In this document: positions 13,897 through 26,897 of the stretch, one piece after another | Position numbering within the stretch: the stretch's first letter is position 1 | Layout of the letters: each line of letters opens with the position of its first letter | Origin: Paragordius varius | Lineage: Eukaryota > Nematomorpha | Length of the DNA stretch: 64,000 bases | Reading direction: 5' to 3' | NCBI GenBank assembly: GCA_964247055.1 | Contig: OZ176052.1 | Coordinates: 3,162,001 to 3,226,000 of the forward strand | The notes under the pieces: generated by a model | Told to the model about the DNA's origin: nothing | What the model saw: the letters and a program-made list of their open reading frames with translations, nothing else | Database searches by the model: none | Translations under genes and position numbers: made by a program

Positions 13897-14102
13897 CAGT
13901 AATACTGACCAAAAAATTTATAAGGGCCGAATTTTTTATCTTGTTTTCAGGGGCCTTGCACCAACCATATAATACCGATCGAAATTTCAGAGCTGTTGAC
14001 ACATTTGCACAAATAATTATACTCATGAGTACATCAATAAATTTATTAAATAATTCAGGGCCATAAAAAGGCACTCTTAGGGCCGTGGTTTAAGTACCGC
14101 TG
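13897..14102. mobile_element. hAT MITE (206 bp)
   Basis: Left end CAGTAATACTGACCAAAAAA, right end GGCCGTGGTTTAAGTACCGC then TG. Flanked by perfect 8-bp repeats ATATAGAT (13889-13896 and 14103-14110). Ends and the subterminal GCACTCTTAGGGCC match the large hAT element at 5444-7726, so it is a non-autonomous deletion derivative of the same or a sister family. Confidence 0.8.
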
Positions 14103-14110
14103 ATATAGAT

Positions 14111-14752
14111 TATGTCGAAAATTAAATATTTTTTTTTTCGTCGTTTATTAAAAAGGCTATGGTTTTGGTTCGGATCATAAGCATATGGAGTTAATCATAG
14201 TAATCATTTGATTTTAAATTAACATCTTGTCCGCACATTAGCGGCACTCTTTAATTTATTTAGGTCAAACATATATATATTTTTTAGCTTTGAATTTCCT
14301 AAAATCACTACAAAACTATAATAAATAATATTTTGTTGGAATATCAATTCATTTTAGAAATTTAATTTTTAAAACCCAATGTGCGACATTTTTCGAGTTT
14401 AGATAATGGTAAAAAGCAGAAATTATCGAAGCTTTTAGTTATCCAATGATAACTATTAGGATAAGTAGCCCATATCTTTTGCATATTTGTTTGATCAACT
14501 TTATCCCTATATAAGGTAATATTTGCTGAGTAAACTTACGTAAAATTGTTTATAGCTTTATAGGAATTAGGGATGACTTGATATTCTTTCTTTGCACAAG
14601 ATGCTTTTAGGATTTATTTTCTAGGTTATTTTTTGTATTTGCAAAATTTATTCTAACTTTCGATACATGCAAAAATGTATATAAATAAAAAATATATTTA
14701 TATTGATTCCAGATATAAAAATTTTCCAAATGACATAAAATCGCTTGAAATG

Positions 14753-14795
<43 letters not shown>

Positions 14796-15604
14796 TGGAA
14801 AATGTTAAAATATTTTAAAAAAAACCTGGTCAAATAATGGGTACAAATGGCTTGATTGAGTGTTTAATGCACTTGCACCCAAAAATAAATGTAACATAAT
14901 ATAATCCAATATTTTGTAGCGAACCCGTTTTTACTTTAATCCTAATTGATTTAACCAATGGCATTTATAAAAGCCGACACCTGGTTTTTTTATTGACTCA
15001 TCAAATTTTTACTTTTAAAAGAATGATAAAGTGATTTAACTTTAATTGACCTAAAATTTTAGATATATTTACTAGCGAATAAACTAGATTTCGCTATTTA
15101 AAATCAATAGCGATAAAATCTTAATATAAAAAGTAACATTACAGAAATTAAATCCAAAATTAATTATTTTTACACATTTAAATTATAACTTTTGTTAAAT
15201 TAAATACTTGTAATTAAAAGATTATTGCGTTAACTTTTGTTTGCCTAGATTCAATATTAACGCCAGTTTTTAATCGATTTTTCGACAAGCTTACTGGAAA
15301 TTTAATTAATTAATATTTTACATCCTTCCCTATAAAAATTGGAATAAATTTGTTTATAATTAAGATTTTGTTCAAAGTTGCACAAAAATTGCTCCCATTC
15401 CTAATCCTTTAATTGAATTTCAGATACAATTTAATGACAAAAATGACAAAATATCGGATATCACTCATATTTACAAGCTAACTAGTATAACAAAAATAAA
15501 AAAATTATTGTTAACTCAAAACAAAAAATTTATTATACATTGATTGGGGACGCGATGAATTGATATTAAAAATCACATTGCAATCTAATCCATATATATA
15601 TGGT
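14111..15604. other. gene-free stretch
   Basis: A+T-rich sequence with the (AT)n tract at 14755-14788. I see no exon with splice sites or domain. Confidence 0.45.
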
Positions 15605-15928
15605 CTAATAATGACTTTTTAAATAGGTATTTACTAGTTGCAAGATAGTTGGTGTATCAGTTCGATAACTCGTGTCCGCGTAAGGCCATTGACCAGTTGA
15701 GTCAGGTATTAAATCAAGGTGTTGAGAGTTCAAATATCTAATAAATCGATCAATATCACTCGGATTAGATAAAAAATTAGCATCGTAATTGTTAGGGTTT
15801 GAGGGTACGGGCGGAAATATTGCACTAACTGGCAAGGAGTTGGAAATTTTTAAGGCAAAAACACTGAAAATCAGAAAGCTAATAAAAATGCTTGACAGCA
15901 GAGATTTTCCAACCAATAGATGTGCCAT
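15605..15928 (-). CDS. candidate small secreted protein
   Basis: A single open frame of 107 residues starting MAHLLVGKSLLSS. It has a convincing N-terminal hydrophobic signal segment (IFISFLIFSVFAL), then a Pro/Asn-rich stretch (FPPVPSNPNNYD) and NPSDIDRFIRYLNSQHL. Composition is less Lys/Ile/Phe-biased than in random frames nearby. A possible donor (CTA|GTAAATAC) lies nine codons before the stop, so the last residues could be replaced by a downstream exon. The layout, a Pro-rich stretch followed by an amphipathic helix, loosely recalls NPY/NPF peptides. The Arg-Phe-Gly-Lys-Arg end of that family is absent, so I do not claim it. Function unknown. Confidence 0.4.
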   Translation of the reverse strand: MAHLLVGKSLLSSIFISFLIFSVFALKISNSLPVSAIFPPVPSNPNNYDANFLSNPSDIDRFIRYLNSQHLDLIPDSTGQWPYADTSYRTDTPTILQLVNTYLKSHY

Positions 15929-18900
15929 AAAATAAGATATCAGTTTTCTCGATATACAGAATAAAATTAGATAACTATATAAAAAATAGAAAATATCTGT
16001 GTGTTGGGGAATACTATATGCAAATTTAACTGAAAAAGTTATCCAACCTACATATTAGCCTATAAAAACAATCTCTTTTAAGTTTTTACATTACGTATTT
16101 GTTGGTAAATTTTAATTCTTATCTAAAAATAATCAGAAGTATGCAAATCTAATGCCCGTTAAGATAGTTTATAATTTATAATATGTAAGTAAAATTGTTT
16201 GTTATTGTTACTATTCAAATACGATCCTTTTTTATAAAGATAAACCAAAAAGCCTTTAACAAAAAAACTTAAAAGTTGTATGCATTAGTTCAAAAATTTC
16301 CCTTTTTTTGTTTGCATTCTAATCTTTATTAAAATTTTTAGGGTAAACTTGTTTTTATCAGTGTTAACCAAAATTTGGTTAAAGATAAGGGCGAGAAATC
16401 TTTAAACCGAATAATATACATTATTTAGTTAATAATATATTTATATTGACTTTTAAATAATTTATGCGATTATTACAATGAAATATTAGATATCATAACA
16501 AGGTAGTATAGAAATAACCTTTAATGATATTCCACACGCAAAAATAAAATTTTATATACGTTTTCAAGAGTATATTTTAAAAAATTTTATACTCTTATTT
16601 AAAACGATTGTCGTATTTTTTAAAAAGCATGCCTGATATTCTAAGAATTACATTCATAAATTATTTTTTAATTATACACTAGAATTATTAATTTATATTA
16701 ATTATTTATCACGTTAGGAAAAACCTTTTAAGATTTACAATGCAGTGTCCAAAAACAGTGCGCTCAAAAAAATATTAACGATATATTCTGGCATAAAAAT
16801 TTTGGATTTATATGGTGCTTTAAGTTTTAGAGCTAACGAGTCATTTTATTATAGTACATTGACCTTTATAATAATGAAAATAGTCGTGCTTCACGATTAA
16901 AAAGGAAAAGTTTAAAGCCGAAAAAAGTTTTACACTTATAAACTATATTTAGAAAGCTAAGCAATACATATATTTAAAAAATTAACCTTTGTTAAAATCA
17001 TTATAAAAACATATAACATAATTTATAATCAAATTTGTATGTGAATTTTGATACTTGATCGTGTATTGCCTAAATTTTAATGATATTTATATAATAAAAA
17101 AAAATTGATTTAGTGATATATTTTTTAATAGATGTTAGATAAAAATAGTCATACGGCCTTATGACCTGATAATTGTCAATGATATAAATTTATGGCATGC
17201 AAATATTTTAGGTTAGTTGACACACTATTATAAACTTTTTTAAAAAAGCATAAATTTTGCTAATTAGTTCAACATATGATCAGTTTTAAGACATTTATAA
17301 CAATAATTATTATTATGGCAGACTGCATGCGGCTGGCAAGACAAATCTTTACAACGTGTATATATATATATATATATATATATCGATTGCATATATCGAT
17401 ATACTCTCCTTTTATTTCAATAAAGTTTTGTCTTTACAATAAAATAAACGCTTTGCAAAATTAAACATGGCCCACAATCAGCAGCCCCAGCTTATCATCC
17501 CAAATCAAACTTTTAGTAATGTTTAAAAGCCAAAGTCAATTTAAGTCAAAGACTAGTTCTTAAATGGAAAATTTTATTATAAATTTGGATTGATGACAAC
17601 AAAATATATCTTAGAGGAGGGATGGTTAATAACATTGTGAATAGTGAAATATGTTTAAGTGTTAATATAAAATTTCATTTTTCATTAGTTTATTGCAGAA
17701 ATAATCTATCTAACCGCCTCTTTAATTATTTGGAAGATGCCACAACAATGCGTGACAGAGCATGGGAAAAATCTAAATGTAATATGAATGTCTGACTTTT
17801 CTAAATATCAAAACGCAATCAAACACGGCATAAATAATTTGCCTCTAATATATTTTATTCTAAGAAAAATTTATTTTTGAGATCAAAATAAAACGCTTTT
17901 TCGGATTCTTTTATTTTCCAATAATATCTTTAAAACTAAAACACAAAGTTTTAAGACAAATTATATTCAACACACCCTTTATATATAAAAATAAAATGAT
18001 CATAAATATTATTTTAATATTTATCATATTTTCATGCACAACATATCACAGAGAATGGCAATAAAAAGTATATTTGTGACTGTATGAGAGACTACTTTAA
18101 TATTTTGATACAGGAAGATAATTTAAAAAATGTATATAAACAAATAAAAAAGTAATTAATTTTTCATCCAAAAAACGACAAATGCTAAATAAATCTCATT
18201 ATGCCTTTCCATTTATGTGCAATAAATTAAAATTATTATATTTATATATATACATAAAAAATTAATGGGAATACGTAGTATAAAAAAGAATAAAGCAAAC
18301 GTTTTAAAACCTGGTTATATAGAAAAAAGATAATCGGTCAGAAACCTCTTAAATATTATGCATGTATGATATGAAGTATTTTATAAAATTCATTGAAAAA
18401 AAAGATTTTAAAAGTTTTGTCTTTGTAAATTAGATTTTGATTATCATTGCGTCAAAATGGCGGTATATTTTTTTATAAAAAAATAAATTTGGCCAGCTCT
18501 GTTTCTATCATTCCTTGGTAATAATCTAAATGAATATATGAATGAATAGTATATTAATAATATTAAATAATTTTGGAAAATGATTTATTATACTTATTAT
18601 ATATGCAAATTAAAAAAATTTTTTTTATTGAAAATTAATTTATACTATGGAATAGTATATTAAAAGAAACTTTTTTCTCTGATTTTTAAGTAAAACCATA
18701 AATCATGATTATAATACTTTTATGCCTTGAAAATTACACGATAAAAAGCTATAATTTTTTTCCAATAAATAATCAATTTAATTTTATGATTTAATCAATT
18801 CAGCATTAGTAAAATTAAAAATTATTACTGCTTCTCATTACTTAGTTAATGAAATAGAAACAAATAATAATTTTACGTGTTAAAAAACATGCAAATTAAT

Positions 18901-18972
18901 TAATTTTTTGCCTTTTTAATTTTGCTCTATAATCAAATTCAAATTATTACCAACGGAAAAAAAGTGGCAGTG
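15929..18972. other. gene-free stretch
   Basis: A+T-rich intergenic DNA with one (TA)n tract at 17358-17383. CAGTGCGCTCAAAAAAATAT at 16758-16777 resembles the foldback element's end but has no visible partner. No supported gene. Confidence 0.45.
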
Positions 18973-21900
18973 TTATGTAGCAAATTTTCTTTCCAAATCC
19001 TCTTCTGGTTCATTATGAAAAGTTTCATTAAAATTATTATCCTTTGTATTTTGTTCATTGCTTCGAAATATGTGACTAAAATGGTTTATGGCAAAAGACG
19101 TGGCATTTTTACTATCATGATTGTTTTTGCCAGAGTTTAAATTATTATTATTATTGTAATTGGGGGAATGAGAATAATTGAAAAAATTTGACATTTTATG
19201 ATCGCTGGTTTCTTTTACTTTTTCTTGTCGTATTAATTTGGGCGAGTCTATGTGACTTTTTTGAGGGAAATTAGGCATTTTATCATAATCAGCATAATTT
19301 TCATTTTGATAATTATAATCGTAATATTCGTTTTCGTATTGGGCACCAAAACAATTGTTATAATCCGGGTACAAAGTTTCAAACATGGTAAAAAGTTTTG
19401 CAATTTCCTCCGGCCTAAATTCATCTATAAAGCACATAAACGTAAGGGTATTTTATATTCTTTAAATTAAAAAATACCAAAATAATAATGGTTTGTGCAT
19501 GCGTTATTAACAAATATATGTATAAGCAAATTTTAGTGAAATATTCAAAAGTATAAATGACATAATGTGAACAGTTTTAATAAATATGTATCTTTCAAAA
19601 ATGTAAAGCCAAATCCAATTATGATAGTATTACTTATATGTAATTACTTAAAGGTTTTATTTTTATAAAAAAATTAATTTAAACAAAATATGATACTGCT
19701 TCTTTTTTAAGGTGGCAATTTTTTATTGGGGCAAGTCCATTTTTTTACAAAAAGCCGAATTTAATGAGAAGACTGTTATTTTTTTAAATAAAGACAAAAA
19801 ACCTTAATTTTTTCAATAGTGCAGAATGGTGATGTTTTATAAGGGGTAAAGTATTCTCAACTCTATATTCCAATCTATTTAACAATACTCGTATCAGCTA
19901 AAAGAATCTTTTTTTTTAATTTTTTTACATTTTTTGCGCGTTATCAATTCAAAAACTACAGTATGGCTCCTAGAATAAATTTTTCCCAAAACAACATCTT
20001 TTTTAACCAAAAACTCAATTCGAAAACAAAACCAGTTTCATCGAAAATACAAAATAATTTTTATGATGTCATATACATACTTGGCCTTTTTCGATAAAAT
20101 TGCATTGCCATCACCATATTATTGATAAATCATCTCATTAAGAACTTTATATATTTATCGACTTAGTCTTTTTCCCTAAAAAAATTAACCCTAAAATCAA
20201 AAACCAATAAAAGTTATATACCCTTTTATTTATTAGTTTCACCGAAAACGTTCGCATAATTGATTTTGTCTTATGCATTTTACTTGGTCCTTTTTTTTCA
20301 ATAAAATTAGCCATTAATCCTGTTTTCAAAACCAAAAACTAATTTATACTAAAAACCCTCCGTTTTGATTGATAATATACTATTGGCCCCTTTAATATTT
20401 CTATTTTATATCTTACACATGTTTAGTTCTTTTTTTTCGATATAATTGTGTGGTATCTTGACCACAACATTCTTATTTGCAACAAAAAACCGAGAATTCA
20501 CAAACAAAAACACACCATGTTTTAACAAATAGTTTTTTCAAAAAGACTAAATTTAATAAAATTGCGTGGCTATTTTTTATCTCAATTTTCTTTTCAACCT
20601 AAAATGTTTAAAAAAGCCCAACGTTTTAATTAATGTTGTCATCAAAACCCTAAATTTTATCTCATATCCAATAGCGACTGAATCCCTTTTTTCGATACCG
20701 ACAGTTTTCTTGTAACCAAAACTCCGTTTAAAAACTTATAAAGCCTCATTTTTTCTTTAATAATTTTATTTTGTTTAATACTTGGTCTTTTTTTCGATAA
20801 AATTGCTTTGCTATTTTCATCTCCACCACAATGTTGTTTGCATTTGGTGACAAAAGTCGCAAATTCTTGGGGACCCATCCATTTCTCAAAGATTTCTGTT
20901 AAGGTTGTCCCTTTAGGTCTCCGTAAAAAAATTCGAACGAAAGCTATAAAATTTGATATGCGTTCTGGTGATTGCCAAACACGATATAAATCCGGCTTGG
21001 GTGTCATACTTATCAAGTGCATGTGAGAATAATCAAATTTTCGTTTCTGTATATGCAAAAAAAGAAAAAAAAAACGATAAAAAATGAAATATTGCAATTA
21101 TATATCATACATATCTCCCTTGAATTTTCATCCTCCAAATTAAGTATTATAAATTGTGTTTTTAAATACCAAAAATACTTATATTGTTTTAATTCTTAAA
21201 AAAATATTTTTTTATATAATCATTATAATACAGAAAAAATAATAAATTATGCCGTAAAGATTATTTCATTTTTTAAAGAGTTAAATTAGTTTAAAAAAAA
21301 TTATTTTTAGGGTGGATTTAATCATTCAAAATGTTTTAGAGCATTTTTGAAATGTTCAGGGGTAAATTTGAGGTTTAAATGGTATACATTATCTATCATA
21401 ACTTATGATAACATTTTTCAAAATAAAATATATCTTTGCAAAATACATAAAAAATGAAAACTTTCTGCTTTTCTAACAATATTATATTAATATTATACAT
21501 AAATATTAAAAATAATTGCAAATGTAATCAAATTAACTTGTTCGACAAAACCATGTCTAAATAAAATTCAAATTTTTCAAACATATTTATTGATGTAAAA
21601 AATTTTTGATAGAGTACAGACATCAAAAATCAATCTCTGATGAATTTTTGTTCTAAAAAACAGTCAACTTTAAAAGTTTAACCCAAAAATGGTTTATAAA
21701 ATTGTAAAAATCAAATGAATAATAATGAATTGATTACTCCTCCAAGTAGGTAATTGAGATCAGGAGTAAAATTATCAAGGGGTCGTTCATCCAAAAATTC
21801 AATGTCATAAAAAAGTTTGTAAGCGGTTGAAACGAAATTGCACATGGCAGCAGGGTAAGGAGGTTCATCATTCATCATAGTTTTTATATACTGGAGTTGG

Positions 21901-24900
21901 GAAATAAAATGCAATACGTATTACAAAAAAGTCATGTGAAATTATTATTCTAAATTATTTGTGTTAATTTAAGGAAAAAATACACGTGCTGAATATAAAA
22001 AATAGTTTGATTTGAAAAGTTTTAAATTAAGTAAATATATAAATGTTATATAAAAGTAAAAAAGTTATTGTTATTTAATGCCCAAAAAAAATTTGTAATT
22101 GATCAAAATTTATATAATAAATACGTTAATTTTTGACATATAAATATACATTCCATATTATTATTATCTTAGGACGTTTAATTTTAATTGAAATAACAAT
22201 AAAATAAAAATATTATGTTAACAATTTTTGTAATATATATTTAAAAATTTATAACCTTTATTAAAAAAATTAAATGTTATTGATTTTTATTAAAACAAAA
22301 AAATAACTGTTTTATTCAAAAATAAAAAAAATGTAATATTTAGCATTTTTAAAAAATATATAATTAAAAATTCTTAATAATTACTGTGGCTTCACGTCCA
22401 GAAACATAGAATAAAAATTCGATTCGCCCATGTGAATAAAAGCTATCAGGTGATGTGTTAAACAGCTGAAGTATGGAATTATGTAAAAATCCTGCTTCAT
22501 ATTTATAAGGTATAACACCAAACAAAGTTGCTACTGGTTCTATTGAATTAAAAACAATTGAAAAATTGATAAATTTATTTAATTTGTATGACAAAAAGTT
22601 ATAAATGTAAAAAAAAAACTAGCAGACCCCCCTTATATACATACCGAGCCAAGAATTAGTATTTAATCATTTTTAATTTTTTTCTGTAAAATATAAATAT
22701 TAATATCGAATAAATAAAATGGAATAATATTGAATGTTTAACATAAAAATTTAATATTTAATTTAAAAAAAGAGTCGTGATGCGGATAATTAACCATATA
22801 ATTCCGACAATTAGGATTATCAAGAAGAGAGTCTGTCAATGAGTTGGGTATTAATAATTTATTTTATAAAATATATTGAATACCATGATAACATTGTTAG
22901 GCACATATTAATAATAAAAAACTTTACATATATAAATCAATTAAAATTTTTTTTGTTATAAGATTCAAAAAGATGTGCGAAATTACCTTTGAATATTTTT
23001 TATAATTTTTCCTTTTATATATTACATATTCCGAATCATAATTCTTATTCCTCGCTGTAAAGATGCGTATTTTATTTTATATATATTGATATTATTTATC
23101 TATTTTTTGGTTCAATTTTTTGGTTTCATTTAATATTTGTTATTATATATTTTAGTGTATATTTTTTTATCTACTTTTATTCTTATTAATTATATTTTTA
23201 TTTTTTATGGGTGTTTTTTGTAAATCGCCATTCGCTATACGATGGTAGAGGCCAATAGGGATAAGGAATGTTGTAGAGTATGTTTTGCCAGTATAAATGT
23301 TGGTATCTGTTAAGAAATAAGTTATATGATTTAGTTGAAACTATGAGGGTAAAAAAAGTAAATTTTTTGTGCATTCAGGAGACCAGATACCGTGGAAATG
23401 GTACTAAGACGTTAGAGGGTAATTATAAAATGTTTTATTTAGGTTCTACGGATATGGTTACAGTGGGGTTGCTATAATAACGTGTCCAAGATTTGCCAAT
23501 CAAGTAATTGAGGTTAGACGTGCTGACAGTAGAATTATAAGTGTCGACCTATTGTTAAATAAGAGGATTTTTACTATCTTTAGCGTTTATGCCCCCCAGA
23601 GAGGGTTAACTAAACCGGAAAAAGATAAATTTTATGATTTGTTAGACGCAGAAATGACTTCATTAACGAAAGATAGAGAAATCATATTTTGTGGTGATTT
23701 CAATGGGCATGTGGGACAAAATAGAAGAGGTCTTGAGCCTTGGCACGGCGGAAAAGGTTATGGGGTAATAAATAAAAAAGTGGATAGTTTATTAAGATTT
23801 GCTCAATCTTAAAACTTAGCTATCACAAATACCTTTTTTACTAAAAGGGATAGCTACTTAATTACCTACGAAAGTGGAAATAAGAAGTCAAAAATCGATT
23901 ATATTCTGGTACCGCGAGAGTCTGTAAGGTTTGTTGTGGACTGCAAAGTCATACCTTACCCGCAGATTAGTATACATCATAATTTAATTATGTGTAAATA
24001 TATGACAAATATACCAATAAATGCTAAAAAGCGTAAGGTTATAGCGCCGAAGGTAATTAAATGAGATTCCTTAAGAAAGTAAAGAAAAATCTGTAGAAAC
24101 GGTAGGCACACTTAACAGGAACAACGATACAGAAAGTGTTTGGTCAGGTGGCCAAAAAATTAGAGAGGCGGGAGTTAAGGTGTGTGGAATGAAAGGTGGA
24201 AGAAATCAGGTTTGTATAGAGGCATGTTTAAAAGACGAAAGAGAAATCGCGGACAATAAAGCTTTTAAAAGATGGAGGTGTACCCACCACGCAGAAGACA
24301 AAGAAAAATATAAAGGGATTGATATGGAACTTAAAAGGCTTGTGATTATGATCAAACAAGAAAAGACGGCATCATAATATGAGGAGTTAAACAGTACACT
24401 ATGTCTAAACAACGTTTTGAAAATTGCTCGACAAAGACACAAAAAAAAGCTGGACTTGCCCTCTTACGCGACAGCTATTATAAAAAACGGCAAATTAATC
24501 AAGAGGAAGCGAAAATTTTGAAGAGATGGAGACTATTTCCAGGACCTTGAATTGGGGAGTGAAACGAATCTACCCGAAAAACCATTTATATCTCCGCATA
24601 TTGAAAGTATGACAAAAGAAGAAGTCCAGGTTGGTTTAGAAGAGATGTCTATAAATAAGGATGCAGATCCAGACGATATTAACATAATTTGTTGGAAAAT
24701 AATGTCAGAGAAAGGTATTGAATTGACGGATATTTTTAATAATGTAGTTACTATAGGTATGATACCAACTGAATGGAAAGAGAGTTTCACTGTTACCATT
24801 TTCAAGGGTAAAGGAGATATAAATGATTATAGTAAATACAGAGGGAAAAGTGTCGCACACAAGGAAGTTTTTTGATAAAATACTAGAGAAATGAATGAGA

Positions 24901-26897
24901 AAAATGGGAAGGCTAATTGAAAAGCATATAGAAATAAAAAAGGAGTTGCCTGGTATTTTAATCGATATTGAAAAGGCGTTTGACAGTATACCACGGAGTA
25001 TAATATGGTGGAGTATAAGACAAAAAACGTTCCAGAAAGTTACTAAAAATTGTAAAAAACATGTATGACTCTCACCATACCAAAGTTAAAACACACCAAG
25101 GAGTGTCAGATCCTATTGAAATAAACCAAGGCGTCTATCAAGGGTCAGCAATCAGTCCGTTACTATTTATAATATGCATGGACAAAATTTCAAAAGAAAT
25201 GGGGTAAAATATGGGCTGGTATTTTCTTTATGCAGCCTAATAGTGTTGTCAGACGAGTTGCATAAATTGAAAGAGTTGGTGAGCAAATGGATTGATGTTA
25301 CGACGGTACTGTTAAGTTAATAAAAAGAAAACGGATATTGCGGTGTGAAAAAACGAGAAATGGAATTAGAAGAAGGCTGGGTATCAAAAGAGGAGGAATG
25401 CAAATATTAGGAGCGATTTCAGCAGCAGATGGTTTAACGCAAGATATAAATTTTACAATTCATAGTTGGGCAAATTATAAAAGGTCTAAATGTTTTGTGC
25501 GATAAAAAGACTGATCTATAAATCAAGGGTAAGATTTACAGTGGTGTTGTACAGCCAATGATGTACAACTCACAGACATGGGCAATAAAAAAATCAGAGG
25601 AGAAGCACTTTGAGATTACTGAAATGACAAGGTGAAGAATGTCTACATAAGAGGAAGTACGGAAGTCAAACCGGTAACGCAAAAAATGATGTTAAATCGT
25701 CTAAGATTGTTTGGACATGTAGAAAGAAGAGATAATAACTACATTAGTAAAAAGATTGATGATTATATTGTGAAAGGCAAGAGGGGAAGAGGGCGCCCTA
25801 AAACGCGATGGATAGATACAATAAAGAGGGACATGGCAAAACTGAACTTAAAACGCGAGGACGCCATAAACAGGATTCTATGGCGAAATAGTTTACGGAT
25901 ATGACCGCTCGAAAGAGTGATATCATATAATGTAATTATTATTATTTTTATTCCCAATAAAATCATTTATAATGCTGCAAATATGATATATAGACGTTCC
26001 GCATCAAATTTTTTATTGATGAAAAATAAAGTCATTGAGTAGTGCTAACGAACAAATTATCATTGACAAGGAGGCTTTTAACATAAGTTTGTATTTTTAG
26101 TGTAAATTTAAATTATTTAAGCGTTTAAATAAAACATTATTTCACGAACTTTAAGTTAATATAGTCATAATTTGTGGGGAAAATTAAAAAATACATAATA
26201 TTTGACTCATTCAAAACAATAAACTAGCGGTTAAACTTACAAATACAAAATGCCTAACTATCATTTTTTTAAATATACAAAATAATTAAAGATGTCAAGC
26301 AAGAAATTCGTAAATATATAATTTTACCTTTTGTCCATATTTCTGAAAAGTGTTTATTTTCTTTTTCGGGCCAATGTCTTCGTTTAAAATTCCGAAAAGT
26401 TAATGAATGTTTTAAATGAAATATATTAAATTGTGATATACGTTTTTGATCAATTAAATCCTAAAAAATATTATGCAATGGACGAGTTACTTGATAATTT
26501 TTAATACATGATTTTTTGGATTCAATTATATTTATGTCGCAATGGTTATTTAAACCGTCCTCAATAAATCGTTTTAACAATTCACCATTCCCTTAAATAT
26601 AATATATTTATACCTGGATTTATATAATAGAGTTTTGGTTTGTGCTTTAAAATTGGCATTAATTGTTTAGATATTTCGGCTATATGTCATAAAAATAATT
26701 GGCAAACTTGTAAATTGGGGTTTTATGATGGTATAGTTAATGAGAGGGCTTCTTACAGCGGAGTTAACAACTTTATCAGCTTTTGTAAAGTTATCAAATG
26801 AGTCGATTAAGGCTGGATCAAGACACAAAGTTGACAATAAACGATTATCAAGAATATGTTTCGAGAAAATCGCTGTAGAAACCACATGAAGACGCAT
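18973..26897 (-). CDS. TFB2M: mitochondrial transcription factor B2 (TFB2M), rRNA-dimethylase fold
   Basis: Eight phase-compatible exons: 26897-26708, 26679-26614, 26591-26491, 26460-26328, 22539-22385, 21890-21738, 21046-20827 and 19424-18973; 489 residues. TFB2M pairs with the mitochondrial RNA polymerase to melt promoters in the matrix. The N-terminus (MRLHVVSTAIFSKHIL) suits a mitochondrial presequence. LYYINPGNGELLKRF with IIES further on matches the TFB2 SAM-site region (ECNPGPG...ALES). SFYSHGRIEFLFYVSG matches the YKFGRIEVNMFIG block. Later blocks match ...LIQMIPRQNLF, the loop around ITPMNY and the terminal HPQDFKTLFE region. After about residue 370 comes an Asn/Tyr/Asp-rich tail of about 120 residues not found in vertebrate TFB2M (396 residues). 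Introns 1-3 are 28, 22 and 30 nt; intron 4 holds a LINE. Start chosen as the first Met that clears the divergent ANKRD49 start. Confidence 0.78.
19425..20826. repeat. degenerate tandem repeat in TFB2M intron 7
   Basis: A motif like CTTGGTCTTTTTTTCGATAA followed by AATTG and an AACCAAAAACT block recurs with variation near 20083, 20280, 20430, 20540 and 20785. The last copy runs into the 3' end of exon 7 (CCACCACAATGTTGTTTGC), and a related string (ACCACAACATTCTTATTTGC) is at about 20460-20479. This suggests the intron grew by tandem duplication that included the exon edge. Minus-strand frames in it are not supported as exons. Confidence 0.4.
21308..21387. repeat. MITE end, ATATACCATTT family
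   Basis: Reads AGGGTGGATTTAATCATTC and later TTTAAATGGTATAC, matching the right terminus of the MITE at 8655-8917. The left end is not recognisable. It lies in TFB2M intron 6. Confidence 0.45.
23220..25955 (+). mobile_element. RTE-like LINE, broken
   Basis: A non-LTR retrotransposon inserted in TFB2M intron 4, opposite to the gene. In order: an APE-type endonuclease (FLCIQETRYRG at about 23370; FSVYAPQRG, then IIFCGDFNGHVG near 23680-23720; SKIDYILVP near 23890); reverse transcriptase blocks (DPDDINIICWK; WKESFTVTIFKGKGDINDYS at about 24775; ILIDIEKAFDSIPRSIIWW at about 24955; QGVYQGSAISPLLFIICMDK near 25130); and a C-terminal segment RLRLFGHVERR with GKRGRGRPKTRW (25700-25820). Several stops and frame changes break the ORF, and the YADD active-site block (about 25215-25260) is not recognisable. 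The RT wording resembles RTE-clade or CFDP2-like elements. A TAATTATTATTATTTTTATT tail follows the end. Confidence 0.82.
26461..26490 (-). other. 30-nt intron of TFB2M (intron 3)
   Basis: Minus strand GTAACT...TTTTTTAG between CAA and GAT codons. Reading through meets an in-frame TAG at its last bases; removal gives the continuous frame KNYQ-DLIDQK. The two neighbouring introns are 22 nt (26592-26613, GTATAAAT...TTTAAG) and 28 nt (26680-26707, GTTTGCC...CATATAG). Confidence 0.72.

Noticed and set aside
14607-14792. Minus-strand frame with a (YI)n start
   Set aside because: It is the translation of an (AT)n microsatellite and has no further coding character.
15605-15928. Assignment of the small secreted frame to the NPY/NPF family
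   Set aside because: Layout is similar but the defining C-terminal Arg-x-Arg-Phe-Gly is absent.
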